64,000 nt of DNA from Carposina sasakii (lineage: Eukaryota > Arthropoda > Insecta > Lepidoptera > Carposinidae). The position numbers were made by a program, and so were the translations under genes. A model generated the notes under the pieces. The model ran no database searches. It was not told the DNA's origin and worked only from the letters and a program-made list of their open reading frames with translations. The stretch covers positions 5,890,001-5,954,000 of the forward strand of contig CP053170.1 of assembly GCA_014607495.2 (NCBI GenBank), given 5' to 3'. Shown piece by piece: positions 1-12,983 of this stretch (within the stretch, counting starts at the first letter, position 1; every line of letters starts with the position of its first letter).

Positions 1-501
1 ATAGTGAAACAAAATTTTACGCTATTTCTTGCGTAAAACTAATAGCTTAAATATTCCCTATACCTTACTTATACAATAGGACACCATGATAGTGTATGAC
101 TGGCTTTTATCCACACCTCCAAAGAATACCTTATTAGACTCAGCTAGAAGAACAAATATCATTTTTAATAGAATCAGAAAATATCTGTGGCCAATATTCG
201 GTTCTGAGACCGATTCAGCAATAAGAAGACAGCCTGGATGGTACTTATCAGCCCACTCAGATGAAAAGATTTGTCCTGTTAGACATATTAAGCAAAATTT
301 CTACTATGTATTAACCGTTATGGAAGTACCTACATTAAGGAAGTACCTACGATACATACATCTACATACATAATTACATTATCATTTAATAATTAATTAA
401 GCTATACAGGAAAATTATCTTCACTTATAACATAAATGGATTAAAATCTCCACATATAATTTTCCTATTTGCAATTTTATACTTAGCAACTTGCTGTCAA
501 G
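1..501. other. No recognised gene; AT-rich flank
   Basis: An open frame runs from 86 to 373 (95 codons) on the + strand. It has no domain I recognise, no clear donor site and no continuation, so I do not call it a gene. The rest is AT-rich DNA with no repeat that I can place. Confidence 0.4.
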
Positions 502-509
502 TGTTAGTC

Positions 510-696
510 CAGAGGTTCTCAAACTTTTATTTCTCGTAGACCCCTTTCAAAAGTTTACTGGTTCTGGTGGACCCCCTAGAGGCCTACATCACATACAAAT
601 TAATTGTGAACCTCAATTTTTTCACGCCAACGTAGACCCCCGTCGAGTCTCCTGTAGACCCCTGGGGGTCCACCTGGACCACTTTGGGAACCACTG
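510..696. mobile_element. hAT-type MITE, 187 bp, with 8-bp TSD
   Basis: The element starts cagaggttctcaaactt and ends actttgggaaccactg, which are imperfect inverted ends typical of hAT elements. It is flanked on both sides by the same 8 bases, tgttagtc (502-509 and 697-704). The interior has repeated 'gtagacccc' motifs. It has no coding capacity and must have been moved in trans. Confidence 0.85.
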
Positions 697-704
697 TGTT
701 AGTC

Positions 705-1095
705 GATGGGAATTACTTTAAATTGAATTAACTCAGATGCAATGCAATAATCATTATCATTATTTGTCATAAGGATACAAGTGGGGTACGATAATTAAAA
801 ATCAGTAAGCAATGTATTTTATACGCAGACGTGATTTTATTTGATTCTATAAGTAGATACCTACTTCTTAATTGGCAGGTAAGTTCCTAATTATAATTTA
901 CTAGCGACCACCTACGACTTGGTCCGCGTGAGAGGGTATTGCACGCGTGTGTACAATAAAATTGTACCATTGGTACAGAAGCCTGCTACTTCAGAAAAAA
1001 AAACATGAAAACTAGAAGACGCAAGATTAACAAATGAAATAAAAATTTTGTCGTAAAAAAGTGCACGTCCAATCTTATTGTTTTCTTTTATGTCC
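705..1095. other. No recognised gene
   Basis: AT-rich sequence between the hAT MITE and the 1.1 kb tandem repeat. A 64-codon frame on the minus strand (912-1106) has no recognisable feature. Confidence 0.3.
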
Positions 1096-1099
1096 ATAT

Positions 1100-1356
1100 T
1101 TACCACATCTGGATCTGATGACAGGATCCTAGAGATATTGAGGCACCCTACTCAAATATACGTCACGAAGACATAGCTAGTATACATATATGAATAGTCT
1201 ATGACGAAGACTACCGTCTTATATTATGTAGCCAAGTCGGTCCCATATTCACCACATCAGGACCTGATGACAGGATCACAGAGAAACTGAGGGCAATCCC
1301 CACTCAAACTATACGTCACGATGAATACCGTCTTGTATTGTGTAGATTGTAGGTAG
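1100..1356. repeat. Imperfect direct repeat, two units of ~110-140 bp
   Basis: Two diverged units follow each other. Each has 'accacatc', then 'ctgatgacaggatc', then an 'actcaaa...tatacgtcacga' block, then 'taccgtctt' and 'ttgtgtag' or a close variant. The first unit is about 1100-1235 and the second about 1249-1350. Origin unknown. Confidence 0.65.
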
Positions 1357-1960
1357 GTTAGTATTTAGGAAGGCAAGAATGCAAATAAATATATTTCATC
1401 AGAGCGAGTATTCCCTCGTTGACCTGTTATATGAATATTTTAATTTTAACTAGGTACTTAATATAAAAACTTTTCTAATTTACAAACTCTTTGCCAATGT
1501 CCTTGATAGATGCATGGTTGATAGCTTGTTGATAGACTTTCATTATCATGTCACTTTTATATTTACAAACTACATTTTAACATGCCCAAAGTAAAATTGA
1601 AGATTTAACGCAAATTATTAATAGCAATGAATTGGTTGGCTATCTGTCTGATTGCGGTGGTGGTGGGAAATAAGGGGGAAGAGAAAATAAAAGATGTAAA
1701 GAAGATAGGGCTACAAAGAAATAGGAAGATATGTAACACCCATGGGTATCAGTTGGTGGAAGGAAGGTTTGGAAAAGAGACGTACTGGCTATGCTTGACG
1801 AAGAGAGACTTGAGTAAGCATGGGAAAGTTTAATTTTTAAACCGACTTCAATTAAATGATAGATGGAATCCAGGAGAAATCAAATGTAGTTTTTTTTTTA
1901 CTTTGATTGAGCGTTCTGTCCATATTTAGATGATACTGGCAGTTCTGTAGTTAAGGTATA
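1357..1960. other. No firm gene; ORF 1627-1833 noted
   Basis: A + strand frame at 1627-1833 (68 codons) starts with a hydrophobic stretch (MNWLAICLIAVVV) that resembles a signal peptide, followed by a K/R-rich tail. It could be a small secreted peptide or an exon of the downstream ADAM gene. I find no convincing donor in frame, so neither is claimed. Confidence 0.25.
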
Positions 1961-1967
1961 GGTAAGT

Positions 1968-2045
1968 ATGTATGTTTGGGGGGGCCTATATCCAACAGTG
2001 GACTCCTCAGGGCTGTAAATGATGAAGTATGTAAGTAAGTATATC
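1968..2045 (+). mobile_element. RTE-type LINE or SINE 3' tail fragment
   Basis: Contains 'ggcctatatccaacagtgga' and 'gggctgtaaatgatga', the same tail as the LINE fragment at 3476-3745. It is a short 5'-truncated insertion, possibly flanked by a degenerate 'gtaagtatgta' duplication. Confidence 0.6.
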
Positions 2046-2123
2046 AGACTAACACTGACTAACAGGTAAGCGGTCTTTGTTGTGGGCATCAGCTAGTAAC
2101 TATGTATTGACATTTGATTTCAG

Positions 2124-5100
2124 GTGCATCCATTCTTACAAGTCAAAACCCCATTTTGTTCCTGGACCCTGAAGCGGAACATAATAGCACCACCAATGTG
2201 GTATCCCTGCATGACGTCAGTATGGCCTTTGGATTCCCCGTAGTGAACCCATCTGCAGGTTCCGCGGAAGGGTACATAGGCGAGGACCATCATTTCTATG
2301 GTGTACTGCATTTGGGTAAGAGGACAACGGGTTCAGAAACCTTATGAGCCCGTACACATCTGTTGAAAATGAAGATGCTACGAGCGATTATTCAGTAGGT
2401 ACAGGCAAAAGTAGTCAGATCAAGTGTACAAGGTAGAATATATGTAGCAATTTAAATGGTCTGTTCTGACGTTATGCGACCATGATATAAGTACGACGCA
2501 TTTTCCGGCAAATATTTAAGGACTCAGACAAGAATATATTTGTAATCATCAAATAATACCTAGACCTACCTATTCTATAATAATCTCCCTGAAAAGTCAT
2601 AGAAACGAGGAGCCTATAGCTTCATACACACTATGTATAACATTTCCTTTAATAGTTGTTAGGCTTGATGTCATTATTTAACACACGCGCCACAGAAAGG
2701 TTCCTATTGGCGCAAGTTATAATAACGAACTTCCATGTTTTCCAGAGGGACGTATTCTCCATGCCGATCCTTACGGCAAAGACAATACGGAGAGGCAGTT
2801 CGGAGCGTTTGAAAACGATTACGGGCCTCCTCCGCCACAAATTCCACAGCCACGGTCTCGCCGCGAGCAAACCGAGGTGATCAGGTGAAGAATGGCATTC
2901 TAAACACATCATCATCATGTGGCCCTAATGCCATTTTACTGTGAGGTTATCACTATTTTCTCTTTTCGAAAGGCAAAATATGGTTAAAATTGCGCTCTGG
3001 TTTTTAATCAATTTTACACTCCCCCGACAGAATTTCTACCCCAACCTTAAAATTTCCTCACTCACATTTTCCATATTATTTTGAGCTACTTGAGTTAATG
3101 AGGAACGGTACTGTACCAGCTTTCATGTTAGTACGTTTCCATCCACCAGCAAACAACAGAAACCTATGGGAACTTCGCCCCTTACTTCAACTACCGCATT
3201 GAAGAGCGCAAGCGCATTCCTGGCATTGCTCGCGCCAGGATTTGTGATCTCCTCCTATTGGCTGACATGGAGTTCTTCGTGCGAGACGCCCATTCCAACC
3301 TAAAGCACGTGGTACAGAGGATGATACATGCGGTCGCACAAGCTGACATCATCTTTAGGAATGCCGATTTTGATGAAGATGGTATTCCAGATAATATTGG
3401 TAAGGCTAAGTCAGCATTAGTTCAACTTTCTATCAGAGGAAAAATTTAATTAAATCTAAGTAATTCTTTTCTTCTCAACGGTCCAGCAAGCTGAAGTGGC
3501 AATGGGCAGGGCACATAGCTCGAAGAACTGATGGCCGATGGAGTCGGAAAGTTCTAGAGAGATACCACGTATCGGCAAACGCAGCGTGGAAAGGCCACCC
3601 GCGAGGTGAACGGACGACCTGGCCAAAGTCGCTGGCGTCGGTTGTATGCAGGCTGCTTCCGACCGGTCGGAGTGGAGGTTGTTGGGGGTGGCCTATGTCC
3701 AACAGTGGACTTCCCAAGGCTGTAAATGATGATGATAATGAATTCTTTCCCTCATAGTTAAGTATAATCAACTACCTAAATATACTATTCTCCCAGGTTT
3801 TGCAGTGAAGTACATCCTAGTCCTCACGTCAGAGGAGACAAACAGCCGAGTATTCGGGGATCTGCTGAGGAACCACGCGGTGGACGGCCGGACGTACCTC
3901 ATGAAGTTTGCGCGGCTAAGGCGTCTGTCAGAAGTTTGCTTGGGTGTTGCATTTTCTGGACACGCGTTTCATAATCGGACTCTAGGACTCAGGTATCTAG
4001 TATTTTTATATACATACTAATCTTCTCTTTTCATATGAGAGCACAACCAGCGCTAAACTCATTCAATTTAATTTCAGTCGTTTAGATGTGTATAATTTGA
4101 CAGTTAGGTAAATCTTAATATTACCTACATACATATATTGTCCGGAGTCTACGGGTTTCCAATTTTCCATTTACACCAAATTAATCTTAATCTTTGGTTC
4201 ATTTAGCTTTACATCCCTGGGAGGAGGTATGGGGGGTGCAGCAGGTGGACTCTGCGACCGGCGAGCATATGGTCGCTCATTTAATACCCTGGCGCTGGCA
4301 CACGCCACAACGGATGACAAAGAGCGGGTGCCGCAACGGATTGCCGGCTTAACATTGGCACATGAAATGGGCGAGTCTCATTTTACAAATTATCTTTTAG
4401 TCTATGTACCAATTTCAGATATTCTTTTATCTTCTCTTTTATTTAAGACTAGTGGACGCCTGCGACTGCGTCCGCGTGGACTTTAGAAAAAAACAAAATG
4501 TCGCAATAAAAATAAAAACATTTTCCCGGGATAAAAAGTAGCCTATATGTTAAGTGGGACCAGTCACAATATATTCGTGAAAACTGCATCGAAATCGGTT
4601 CAGCCGTTTCTGAGATTAGCGTGCACAAACGCACAGACAAACAGACAAAACAACAGACAGACAAAAATTTCAAAAATCATGTTTTGGGTACTATTGCGTT
4701 GATAAAGGTCTCCTATAATATTTTTTCTCATATATCTTCCATGTACAGACTGCGACCCGTTATATTTTTATTATATGTATAGATATTCATCTATTTTAAC
4801 TCTAAAAGCAGGATTATTTCCATTGTAGAAGCAAAACGCCACTATAAACGTTATGTCGTATTCACGATGAACTCAGTGCTAGAGGTGGACAGATGAAATA
4901 TAATTTGCAGACTTCAGCCCAACCTGTCTGAGGGTAGCGGGTGAATGTGACTTTTATAGTATGTATAACAACAGGGCACAGTTTCGGCGCGCACCACGAT
5001 GATAACTTCCCGAACCCTGAATGTAAGGGCTATCTGATGGGCTCCCAGTCTTCCTCCGCAGTGGACGGCATGAACTTTGAGTTCTCCATCTGCAGCAAGC

Positions 5101-7940
5101 GCCTGATTGCCACCACTCTGATGAGTATGAGCTACTGTCTCACCGAGGTGGACAAGTCGTATTGTGGAAATGGTACGTCTTCACGCCTTGTACAGTTCAA
5201 TAGTCAGTAGGAGGTGAGGTAGTCAGTCAGTAGGTCAATAATTCAAGAGCACTCTAGAATCGCGATCATGAGTTGTAAGATTCGATGGTCAGCGAATAGC
5301 AGTGGGTATGAATGTAGATGGTTATAGAGGAATACCTAAAAGTTTTGGACGGATTGTGTGAGGAGATGCGTATTCTGGAACTGAGTCCATCGGTTGTTGA
5401 AACAAACTGCTTAAGTACGTACCATAACAGAATTGTAAATTTTCTTCCATTATAGCATTTTTAAGAGTATCTACGTGAAATAGAACCTTTTTCCCAGGAT
5501 CAATAAAATTTGTTGTTAGTCTGTCCGTTTATCAATACCCCGGTATATTTATCCTAGGTATAGTTGAAGAGGGTGAGGCTTGCGACTGCGGATTGCCATC
5601 CCGCTGTAGTCAGCGAGACCCATGCTGCACGCCGCGGGCTGGGGGTGCGCTTGTCTTCGAGGAAGGGTAGGTATCACTCTCTAGTCTTAGAGAACTAGGT
5701 TAGGTAAGTATATAACTGTATTTAGTTACCTTCTTCCTTATTTTTATCATCTATTTTTTCAGCACTCTACACAAGGAAGGCTGTTCAGTGGCACCATCAG
5801 CAAAGTGCCATCCCTCACAAGGTCTCTGCTGTAACGACCGCTGCAAATATGTTGACCTGACTAGACACGGCATTGTAAGTTCCATAAGGTTAACCACGGT
5901 AGCTGTAGCTACCTAGCTACTTTTATGTACCTAAAAGACACTAGATGAATTGACCAATCTACTGACCTTTCTAGGATTGTATAAAGCAGCAAGACGAATG
6001 CACGTGCCACGACATTGAATGCCGCTGCGGTCTGGGCGGCAGGTGTTTGTCCGACGGAACTTGCCACTCGGTCGAGTGCGCCAAGCTGGACCTTAAAGAG
6101 TGCCAGTGTATGAACAAAGGGGTGGTAAGTTTATGCAGTCTCGTCCCCGTATGCGTACTGCATCGAATCTGAGGGATATCCGTAATCTAGTTACTAATTT
6201 CCAAAGTAGCTGTAGCTGGCTACTTAGTTGTGTGGTAGCTTCACTGCCTCCGATTTTTCTTGCCAGAGTTCTTCTCGTTAATCTGTCAATGTCAATATTC
6301 GACTATCGAGAACCCAAATGGGGACTTTCATGGACACATATCTATAGGGGTTAAACCAAAATAGATCAATTCGTCGCGGGAAACTAGGATATGTCTCAAG
6401 AACACAGATCTTTGTGTTCAGCCCAATAAGGTATTTGGAGTGTGGGGGCCAAGTTTCCTTTATCCTTTATCGACATTTAAGCCCGTGGTTATGCCAGGGC
6501 GGCGTGCTGAGTGCAGCAGGTATGTGCGGCATCTGCTGCGAGCTGCCCGGCCCCGACGGGGAGACGGATTGCGTCGGCGCAGAGACTGCAGCGAGGGCGG
6601 TCTTCAAGAACCGCACTCGTATGATTCCCAGCTTGTCGGATGAGGACTACAAAGGCCGTAAGTATTGATCTAATGTGTCGACGGTTTTGGACAGCTACAG
6701 GGTTTCCAGCTCCTGTTTTAACATTTAAGAAAATCGTAGATGCTATTGTCCCCTGGATTTCACATTCTTTTATGACATCTGGCCATGGAGAAGGTATAAC
6801 AGAGGAGGTGGGACTAAGAACTGAGTCGTGTGGCAATCGTGAGGTAATGATAGGAGCGGAGCTTCAAGGCCAGTGTGTGTAACAAGTATATGTATGCAAG
6901 TAGTTTGGCTAGTCACTACAAGGTAGTTTCTATGTAAATGGGTAGGGCTACAGTGTTTGGAGGTTCCCTTGTCCCATACTTCACCCCCGCTCAGCGGCAC
7001 ACTAATTTTTGTATGAAAATATACTTAGCCGCTGCTCCTCTTTTATTTCTTCTCCATGCATCTGGCATTTGTCATAAAATAATTAACTCGTTTCTCCAGC
7101 TCTATTGGCATATACCATAGAGGAATTAGATGTCATAGAGTGGTGACTTTTCGGTGCCTTACAATTCCAGTCCTTGAGACTTAGATTTTATGGCAGTTAG
7201 TATGACTAGCACTTTATAACATCTTATTCCTCTATGCATATACTGAACGCATTAATTGTTCCTTTTCATGATGATTTCTTCCAATAGACCAATACACACA
7301 TCCCACCATAGTCTCTTCACGTTAGGTTGTATGCAGCGTAAAAGTTTACTCAGAGGCGGCGCGGCGGCTTCCGTGATTACCTTGTATCTGTCAAAGCTAC
7401 CGCGCTGCGTGCGACTTAATGCGACGGGGCTCCTGTTTTGTTTACAGCGAACATAACGTTCAACCTGTGCGTTCGCGAGCATCGCTGTATAAACGCAACG
7501 TTGCGCGCTTGGCCGGCCGGCGGAGTTTGCCTGACCCGAGGCCAGGTCGGCGTATGCTCGCCGCGGGCGGTCTGCAAGAAGTCTTTCCTCACGCCCAGAT
7601 CAAACGTCTTTCCGCACATTATGGTATGTCCTAGCCTAGCTCAAGAACAACGTTCAGAATATTACTAGTCCTGTCGCCCGTGGATTTTTCCTACCAAAAA
7701 AGGTGACCGTTTGATCCTTAGGTAGGTTTAGCTTTGTCAGCAGTTCGTGAAAACACAAGATAACTAATCGGCGCCTTTCTTGTAAGAAAAAGTCCACGGG
7801 CGACAGGACTACAATATGTTTTATCTATTTTTTAGGCAAGTAGTCTTATGGAAAAGAAGCTCCTCTCCGCCACTTCAAGACTGACGATTACGTTCTTGAA
7901 TACAGTTATTGTTATTGTCCTTGTGTTGATTTGTTCATAG
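2124..7940 (+). CDS. ADAM10-like membrane metalloprotease (5' exons not found)
   Basis: ADAM proteases shed ectodomains at the cell surface. Twelve exons were read by hand and all phases agree: 2124-2315, 2746-2876, 3150-3399, 3797-3992, 4207-4370, 4975-5172, 5558-5666, 5763-5874, 5975-6124, 6498-6657, 7448-7623, 7836-7940. They give about 646 residues plus a stop. In order: part of a prodomain; a furin-type site RSRR near residue 100; a reprolysin domain with HEMGHSFGAHHD near 308-319 and a Met-turn-like MSMSYC; a disintegrin start CGNGIVEEGEACDCG; Cys-rich segments; and a C-terminal hydrophobic helix ending 3-4 residues before the stop. The disintegrin start and the CxxCC motif (CGICC) favour ADAM10 over ADAM17. 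Human ADAM10 has a longer cytoplasmic tail; this one has almost none. Intron 4371-4974 uses a GC donor. Introns hold several MITEs and a LINE fragment. The first coding exon is not identified and may lie upstream of the window. Confidence 0.88.
2340..2545. repeat. Diverged relative of the 28.2 kb MITE
   Basis: Shares 'gtctgttct-gcgtta-gcgacc' and 'acgacgcat' spacing with the TA-flanked MITE at 28205-28391. Its ends are degenerate. It lies in an ADAM intron. Confidence 0.4.
3476..3745 (+). mobile_element. 5'-truncated RTE-type LINE 3' end
   Basis: The first third translates as KLKWQWAGHIARRTDGRWS, a sequence I recognise from the C-terminus of lepidopteran RTE-type reverse transcriptases. The frame then shifts, and homologous words (GRPGQSRW) appear in another frame. 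It ends with 'gtccaacagtggac' and a gatgatgat tail. It lies in the ADAM intron between exons 3399 and 3797. Flanking 'aattctttt' and 'aattcttt' may be its target duplication. Dead copy. Confidence 0.8.
4371..4974 (+). other. GC-AG intron in the zinc-binding motif
   Basis: The only junction that joins LAHEMG to HSFGAHHD in frame is ATGG|gcgagt ... acag|GGCAC. This intron therefore has a GC donor instead of GT; the remaining donor bases (gcgagt) fit the strict consensus usual for GC donors. It splits the Gly codon of HExxH. Other donors in this gene are GT. Confidence 0.75.
4448..4672 (-). mobile_element. Helitron-derived non-autonomous fragment
   Basis: Starts actagtggacgcctgcgact and continues to 'gagattagcgtgcacaaacg'. 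It matches the elements at 38276-39250 and, inverted, at 44396-44635. Read on the minus strand the end is ...CACTAG, the CTRR Helitron 3' end. It lies inside the GC-AG intron. Confidence 0.65.
7116..7235. mobile_element. hAT-type foldback MITE, 120 bp, 8-bp TSD
   Basis: Both ends read (c)atagaggaa-tagatgt-ata outward to inward over about 40 bp. Identical gcatatac sits at 7108-7115 and 7236-7243. Located in the ADAM intron 6658-7447. Confidence 0.75.
7668..7809. mobile_element. TA-flanked MITE, 142 bp
   Basis: Inverted ends gtcctgtcgcccgtggatttt and its complement, with TA on both sides (7666-7667 and 7810-7811). Fits a mariner/Tc1-type MITE. It lies in the last ADAM intron. Confidence 0.8.
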
Positions 7941-8343
7941 TAAACGTGATTGAATATAGTAAGTCTTTTAGTTTACTTTTGGCTGGGTAGGTGATCAGTA
8001 TGATTTAAATTACATTGCGGTGGTCAAGCGTCGGTTTCTCGAACGCATATCAATGCTTATTCACGACAACAGTGTGTCAAATGCACCGATATGTAGTGGC
8101 TTGAGGCACACGGATCAGAAAAGCTGGAGCCAAAGATAAGGACAAAACTGGATGGGCTTTTGTCAATGGACAAACGGGCATACAAAATTAACTTGTTTAT
8201 TATTAAATAAGGTATCACAATTATTACCTTAACCATAATGGTAAAATGGCAAAAAAGAAGTTTCTTTTTTGTAATTTTAAATGCTTGAATTAATAAATTG
8301 ATTTTTTTTCTATTTTGATCCTTTTAAAGAGGACTGACTCCTT
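7941..8343. other. Convergent 3' ends of ADAM-like gene and JMJD7
   Basis: About 400 bp between the two stop codons. It presumably holds both 3' UTRs; no single poly(A) signal stands out, though 'aataaattg' (about 8290) is a candidate for the + gene. Confidence 0.45.
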
Positions 8344-10524
<2,181 letters not shown>

Positions 10525-10694
10525 TCTGGTTTACAACTGCATGTTATCAAGTAGCCTGCTGCGATTATTAATTCTTATCCAGAAGAAGAAAGGATTTTTT
10601 CTCTTTCTACGGATTTTTTCCATACAAGTTCCCAAGTTTTTCGCTGTAAACCGCTATATGTAAACAATCCAATAAAAAAAAACTGTCAGTGTCA
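10525..10694 (-). promoter_or_regulatory. Probable JMJD7 promoter region
   Basis: The 160 bp upstream of the JMJD7 start codon lack repeats. They end at ctgtcagtgtca (10683-10694), which was the target site of the first retroposon. No TATA box is apparent. Inferred from position only. Confidence 0.35.
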
Positions 10695-11102
10695 TTTTTT
10701 TTTGTTTAGTTTATCCCGAAGGAAAGGCAAGGGGAACTAAGCCCATACAGCCATTGTCTTTAGTAAATGATTTCTGAATTTATGATGGATGATAATGATG
10801 ATGATGAATGGAAACGTCGGGAAAATCCTCAAGAATGGATGTAAAATTAGTCGAAATCAAAATTAATTACAGAAACAACTAACATGAGCCCATGAAGATA
10901 TGGTATTCAGACTAAAGTTTTACTTGGCTTACCTGCGTATAAAACCATGCATACGCACTAGATTCACATCACAAGCAAACAAAATATAACTTATCTACCA
11001 GAAAACATCACTTCACGGACACATGCAAGTCATTTACAAATTAATTTTGATTTTCACAAGAAAATAACACCCGCACCCTTCCAGCTTTTCCCGCCGAATA
11101 CT
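10695..11102 (-). mobile_element. SINE-like retroposon, copy A
   Basis: Inserted with its T-rich (poly-A) end on the left, so it is minus-oriented. It is flanked by ctgtcagtgtca at 10683-10694 and 11103-11114. About 408 bp. On its own strand it starts near 'ttcggcgggaaaagctgg' and ends 'cctttccttcgggataaac' plus poly-A. I see no clear A or B box. Confidence 0.75.
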
Positions 11103-11122
11103 CTGTCAGTGTCAGTGTGTAA

Positions 11123-11374
11123 TTTTTTTACTTTTTTTAGTTTATCCCGAAGGAAAGGCAAGGGGAACTAAGCCCATACAGCCCAATCATTGTTTAGTAA
11201 AATGTATTCTGAATTTATGATGAATGACAATGATGATGAATGGAAACGTCGGGAAAATCCTCAAGAACAAGTGTAAAGTTAGTCAAAATGAAAAATTATT
11301 GCAGAAACAACTTACATGCGCCCATGAAGAGATCGTAATCCAGCTAAAGTTTTACTCGGCTTACCTGCGTATAA
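11123..11374 (-). mobile_element. SINE-like retroposon, copy B (5'-truncated)
   Basis: Same family as copy A. Flanked by gtcagtgtgtaa at 11111-11122 and 11375-11386, so it inserted next to the target duplication of copy A. About 252 bp; the 5' third of the family is missing. Confidence 0.75.
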
Positions 11375-11390
11375 GTCAGTGTGTAAAATC

Positions 11391-11806
11391 GCCTTTTTTT
11401 TTTTAGTTTATCCCGAAGGAAAGGCAAGGGGAACTAAGCCCATACAGCCTAATCATTGTTTAGTAAAATGTATTCTGAATTTATGATGAATGACAATGAT
11501 GATGAATGGAAACGTCGGGAAAATCCTCAAGAACAAGTGTAAAGTTAGTCAAAATGAAAAATTATTGCAGAAACAACTTACATGCGCCCATGAAGAGATC
11601 GTAATCCGGCTAAAGTTTCACTCTGCTTACCTGCGTATAAAACCATGCACACGCACTAGATTCACATCACAAGTAATCAAAATATAACTTATCTACCAGA
11701 AAACATCACTTTACGGACACATGCAAGCCATTTACAAATAATTTTTTATTTTCACAAGAAAATTACACCTGCACCCTTCCAGCTTTTCCCGCCGAATCTT
11801 ACACAT
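11391..11806 (-). mobile_element. SINE-like retroposon, copy C
   Basis: A near full-length third copy in the same orientation, from a poly-T run after 'aaatcgcc' to 'cttttcccgccgaatc'. I see no matching target duplication. Confidence 0.7.
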
Positions 11807-11830
11807 TTATACGTTTTGAAGGGAAATTAG

Positions 11831-12712
11831 TTTTTTTTTTTTGATGTGAAACGTCTTTAAAATCGCGCCGACACATACGGGTACCAGGTTTAAAAACTGG
11901 ACCGTAACGAAAAGGTCTATATCATCGTACCTTAATAATTAAAAAACTATTGGTCTTAGAAACAAAAATGTGGTGTAAATATTTCACTTATATAGTCAGC
12001 TCGCTGTTATGACATTGAGTTCGTGTCGGGGTCAAGCGGGGGGGCGGGGGAGGGATACTGCGATAACTGTGCGAAACCGGCGCTCACGCTTGTTTCTATT
12101 CAGTGTAACTCGTGACTCCGACTTTATAGCGTGGTGATTCTTTCGTGTGTTTGTCAAGTTTATTTGAACCGATTGATTTATACAAAAATAAGTGTAATTT
12201 GGACAGTATTTATATCTATACTAATATTATAAAGCTGAAGAGTTTGTTTGTTTGTTTGTTTGAACGCGCTAATCTCAGGAACTACTGGTCTGATTTGAAA
12301 AATTCTTTCAGTGTTAGATAGCCCATTTACCAAGGAAGGCTACAGTCTATACAACAACCTGCCCGGCTTCGCACGGGTACAACGCCCCCTCACGCGGACG
12401 AAGTCGTGGGCGGCTGCTATTTAAAATAACCAGAAAGTGACAATAAATATATAAACATTTGCTATGTATTTTATGTTTCTATTACGTACCTGTTCTTTTT
12501 TTATTAAAATACTTAAAACAGCGTCCATCTTGTTTTCATTTCAATCTTTTACTTTAAAAGCGATTCGCTAACATAGACGTTTCACGTTAAAACCAACGGC
12601 CGTGTGCCCCGACACAGCCCCACCCGCTTTTTTTAATATATGTTTCGTTCAACTTGTGATATAAGTTGAAACAGGCTAAAGTCTTGGACCATGCTGCCTC
12701 GTCTTCAGTCAA
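11831..12712 (-). mobile_element. Retroposed insertion with 15-bp TSD
   Basis: The 15 bases ttgaagggaaattag occur at 11816-11830 and 12713-12727. The enclosed segment starts with a T run, as expected for a poly-A tailed element inserted on the minus strand. It holds a GC-rich block near 12010-12100, a secondary Helitron at 12215-12419 and no ORF. Family unknown. Confidence 0.65.
12215..12419 (+). mobile_element. Small Helitron (Lep1-like), ~205 bp
   Basis: Begins tctatactaatattataaag, has a gtttgtttgtttgttt run, and 'gaacgcgctaatctcaggaa'. It ends near 'gcggacgaagtcgtgggcgg' with a decayed CTAG. It is nested in the 11831-12712 insertion. Confidence 0.75.
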
Positions 12713-12727
12713 TTGAAGGGAAATTAG

Positions 12728-12959
12728 GGAAAGAGTTAGAGTGTCAGTCAGACCACAGACTACTTAGTGTCAGACGTCAAAAGTCCCGCTTGCTCCGTGA
12801 TCTTTGTTTGGTCGCCGCTTGGTGCCGCCGCCGTGGCGATCGGTGACGACGAATGAACGAAACAAACATGAGCAAATCCGGAAACGCACGGAGCGAATAA
12901 ATAATAATGTGTAGGTAAAAAACAAATGAAACAATAATAATCTTGTAACTTTTCTTTTT
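12728..12959. other. No recognised gene
   Basis: Flank between the TSD-bounded insertion and the left terminal repeats of the large transposon. It contains a GC-rich stretch (12780-12860) with no ORF on which I can rely. Confidence 0.35.
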
Positions 12960-12983
12960 TTTCAAACGGGTTCGTCGCGTATG

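Noticed and set aside
86..373. 95-codon + strand frame at the window start
   Set aside because: No domain, no splice sites fitting a gene model, and no homology that I recognise.
1627..1833. Signal-peptide-like ORF as first exon of the ADAM gene
   Set aside because: No in-frame donor that would join it to 2124 in phase; the resemblance to a signal peptide is weak evidence alone.
6489..6836. 115-codon minus-strand ORF
   Set aside because: Shadow of an ADAM exon on the + strand.
11224..11687. 60-66-codon ORFs repeated at 11224, 11490 and 29721 as a gene family
   Set aside because: They lie inside copies of one retroposon with TSDs and poly-A, so they are treated as repeat sequence; the question of coding bias is noted as a finding only.
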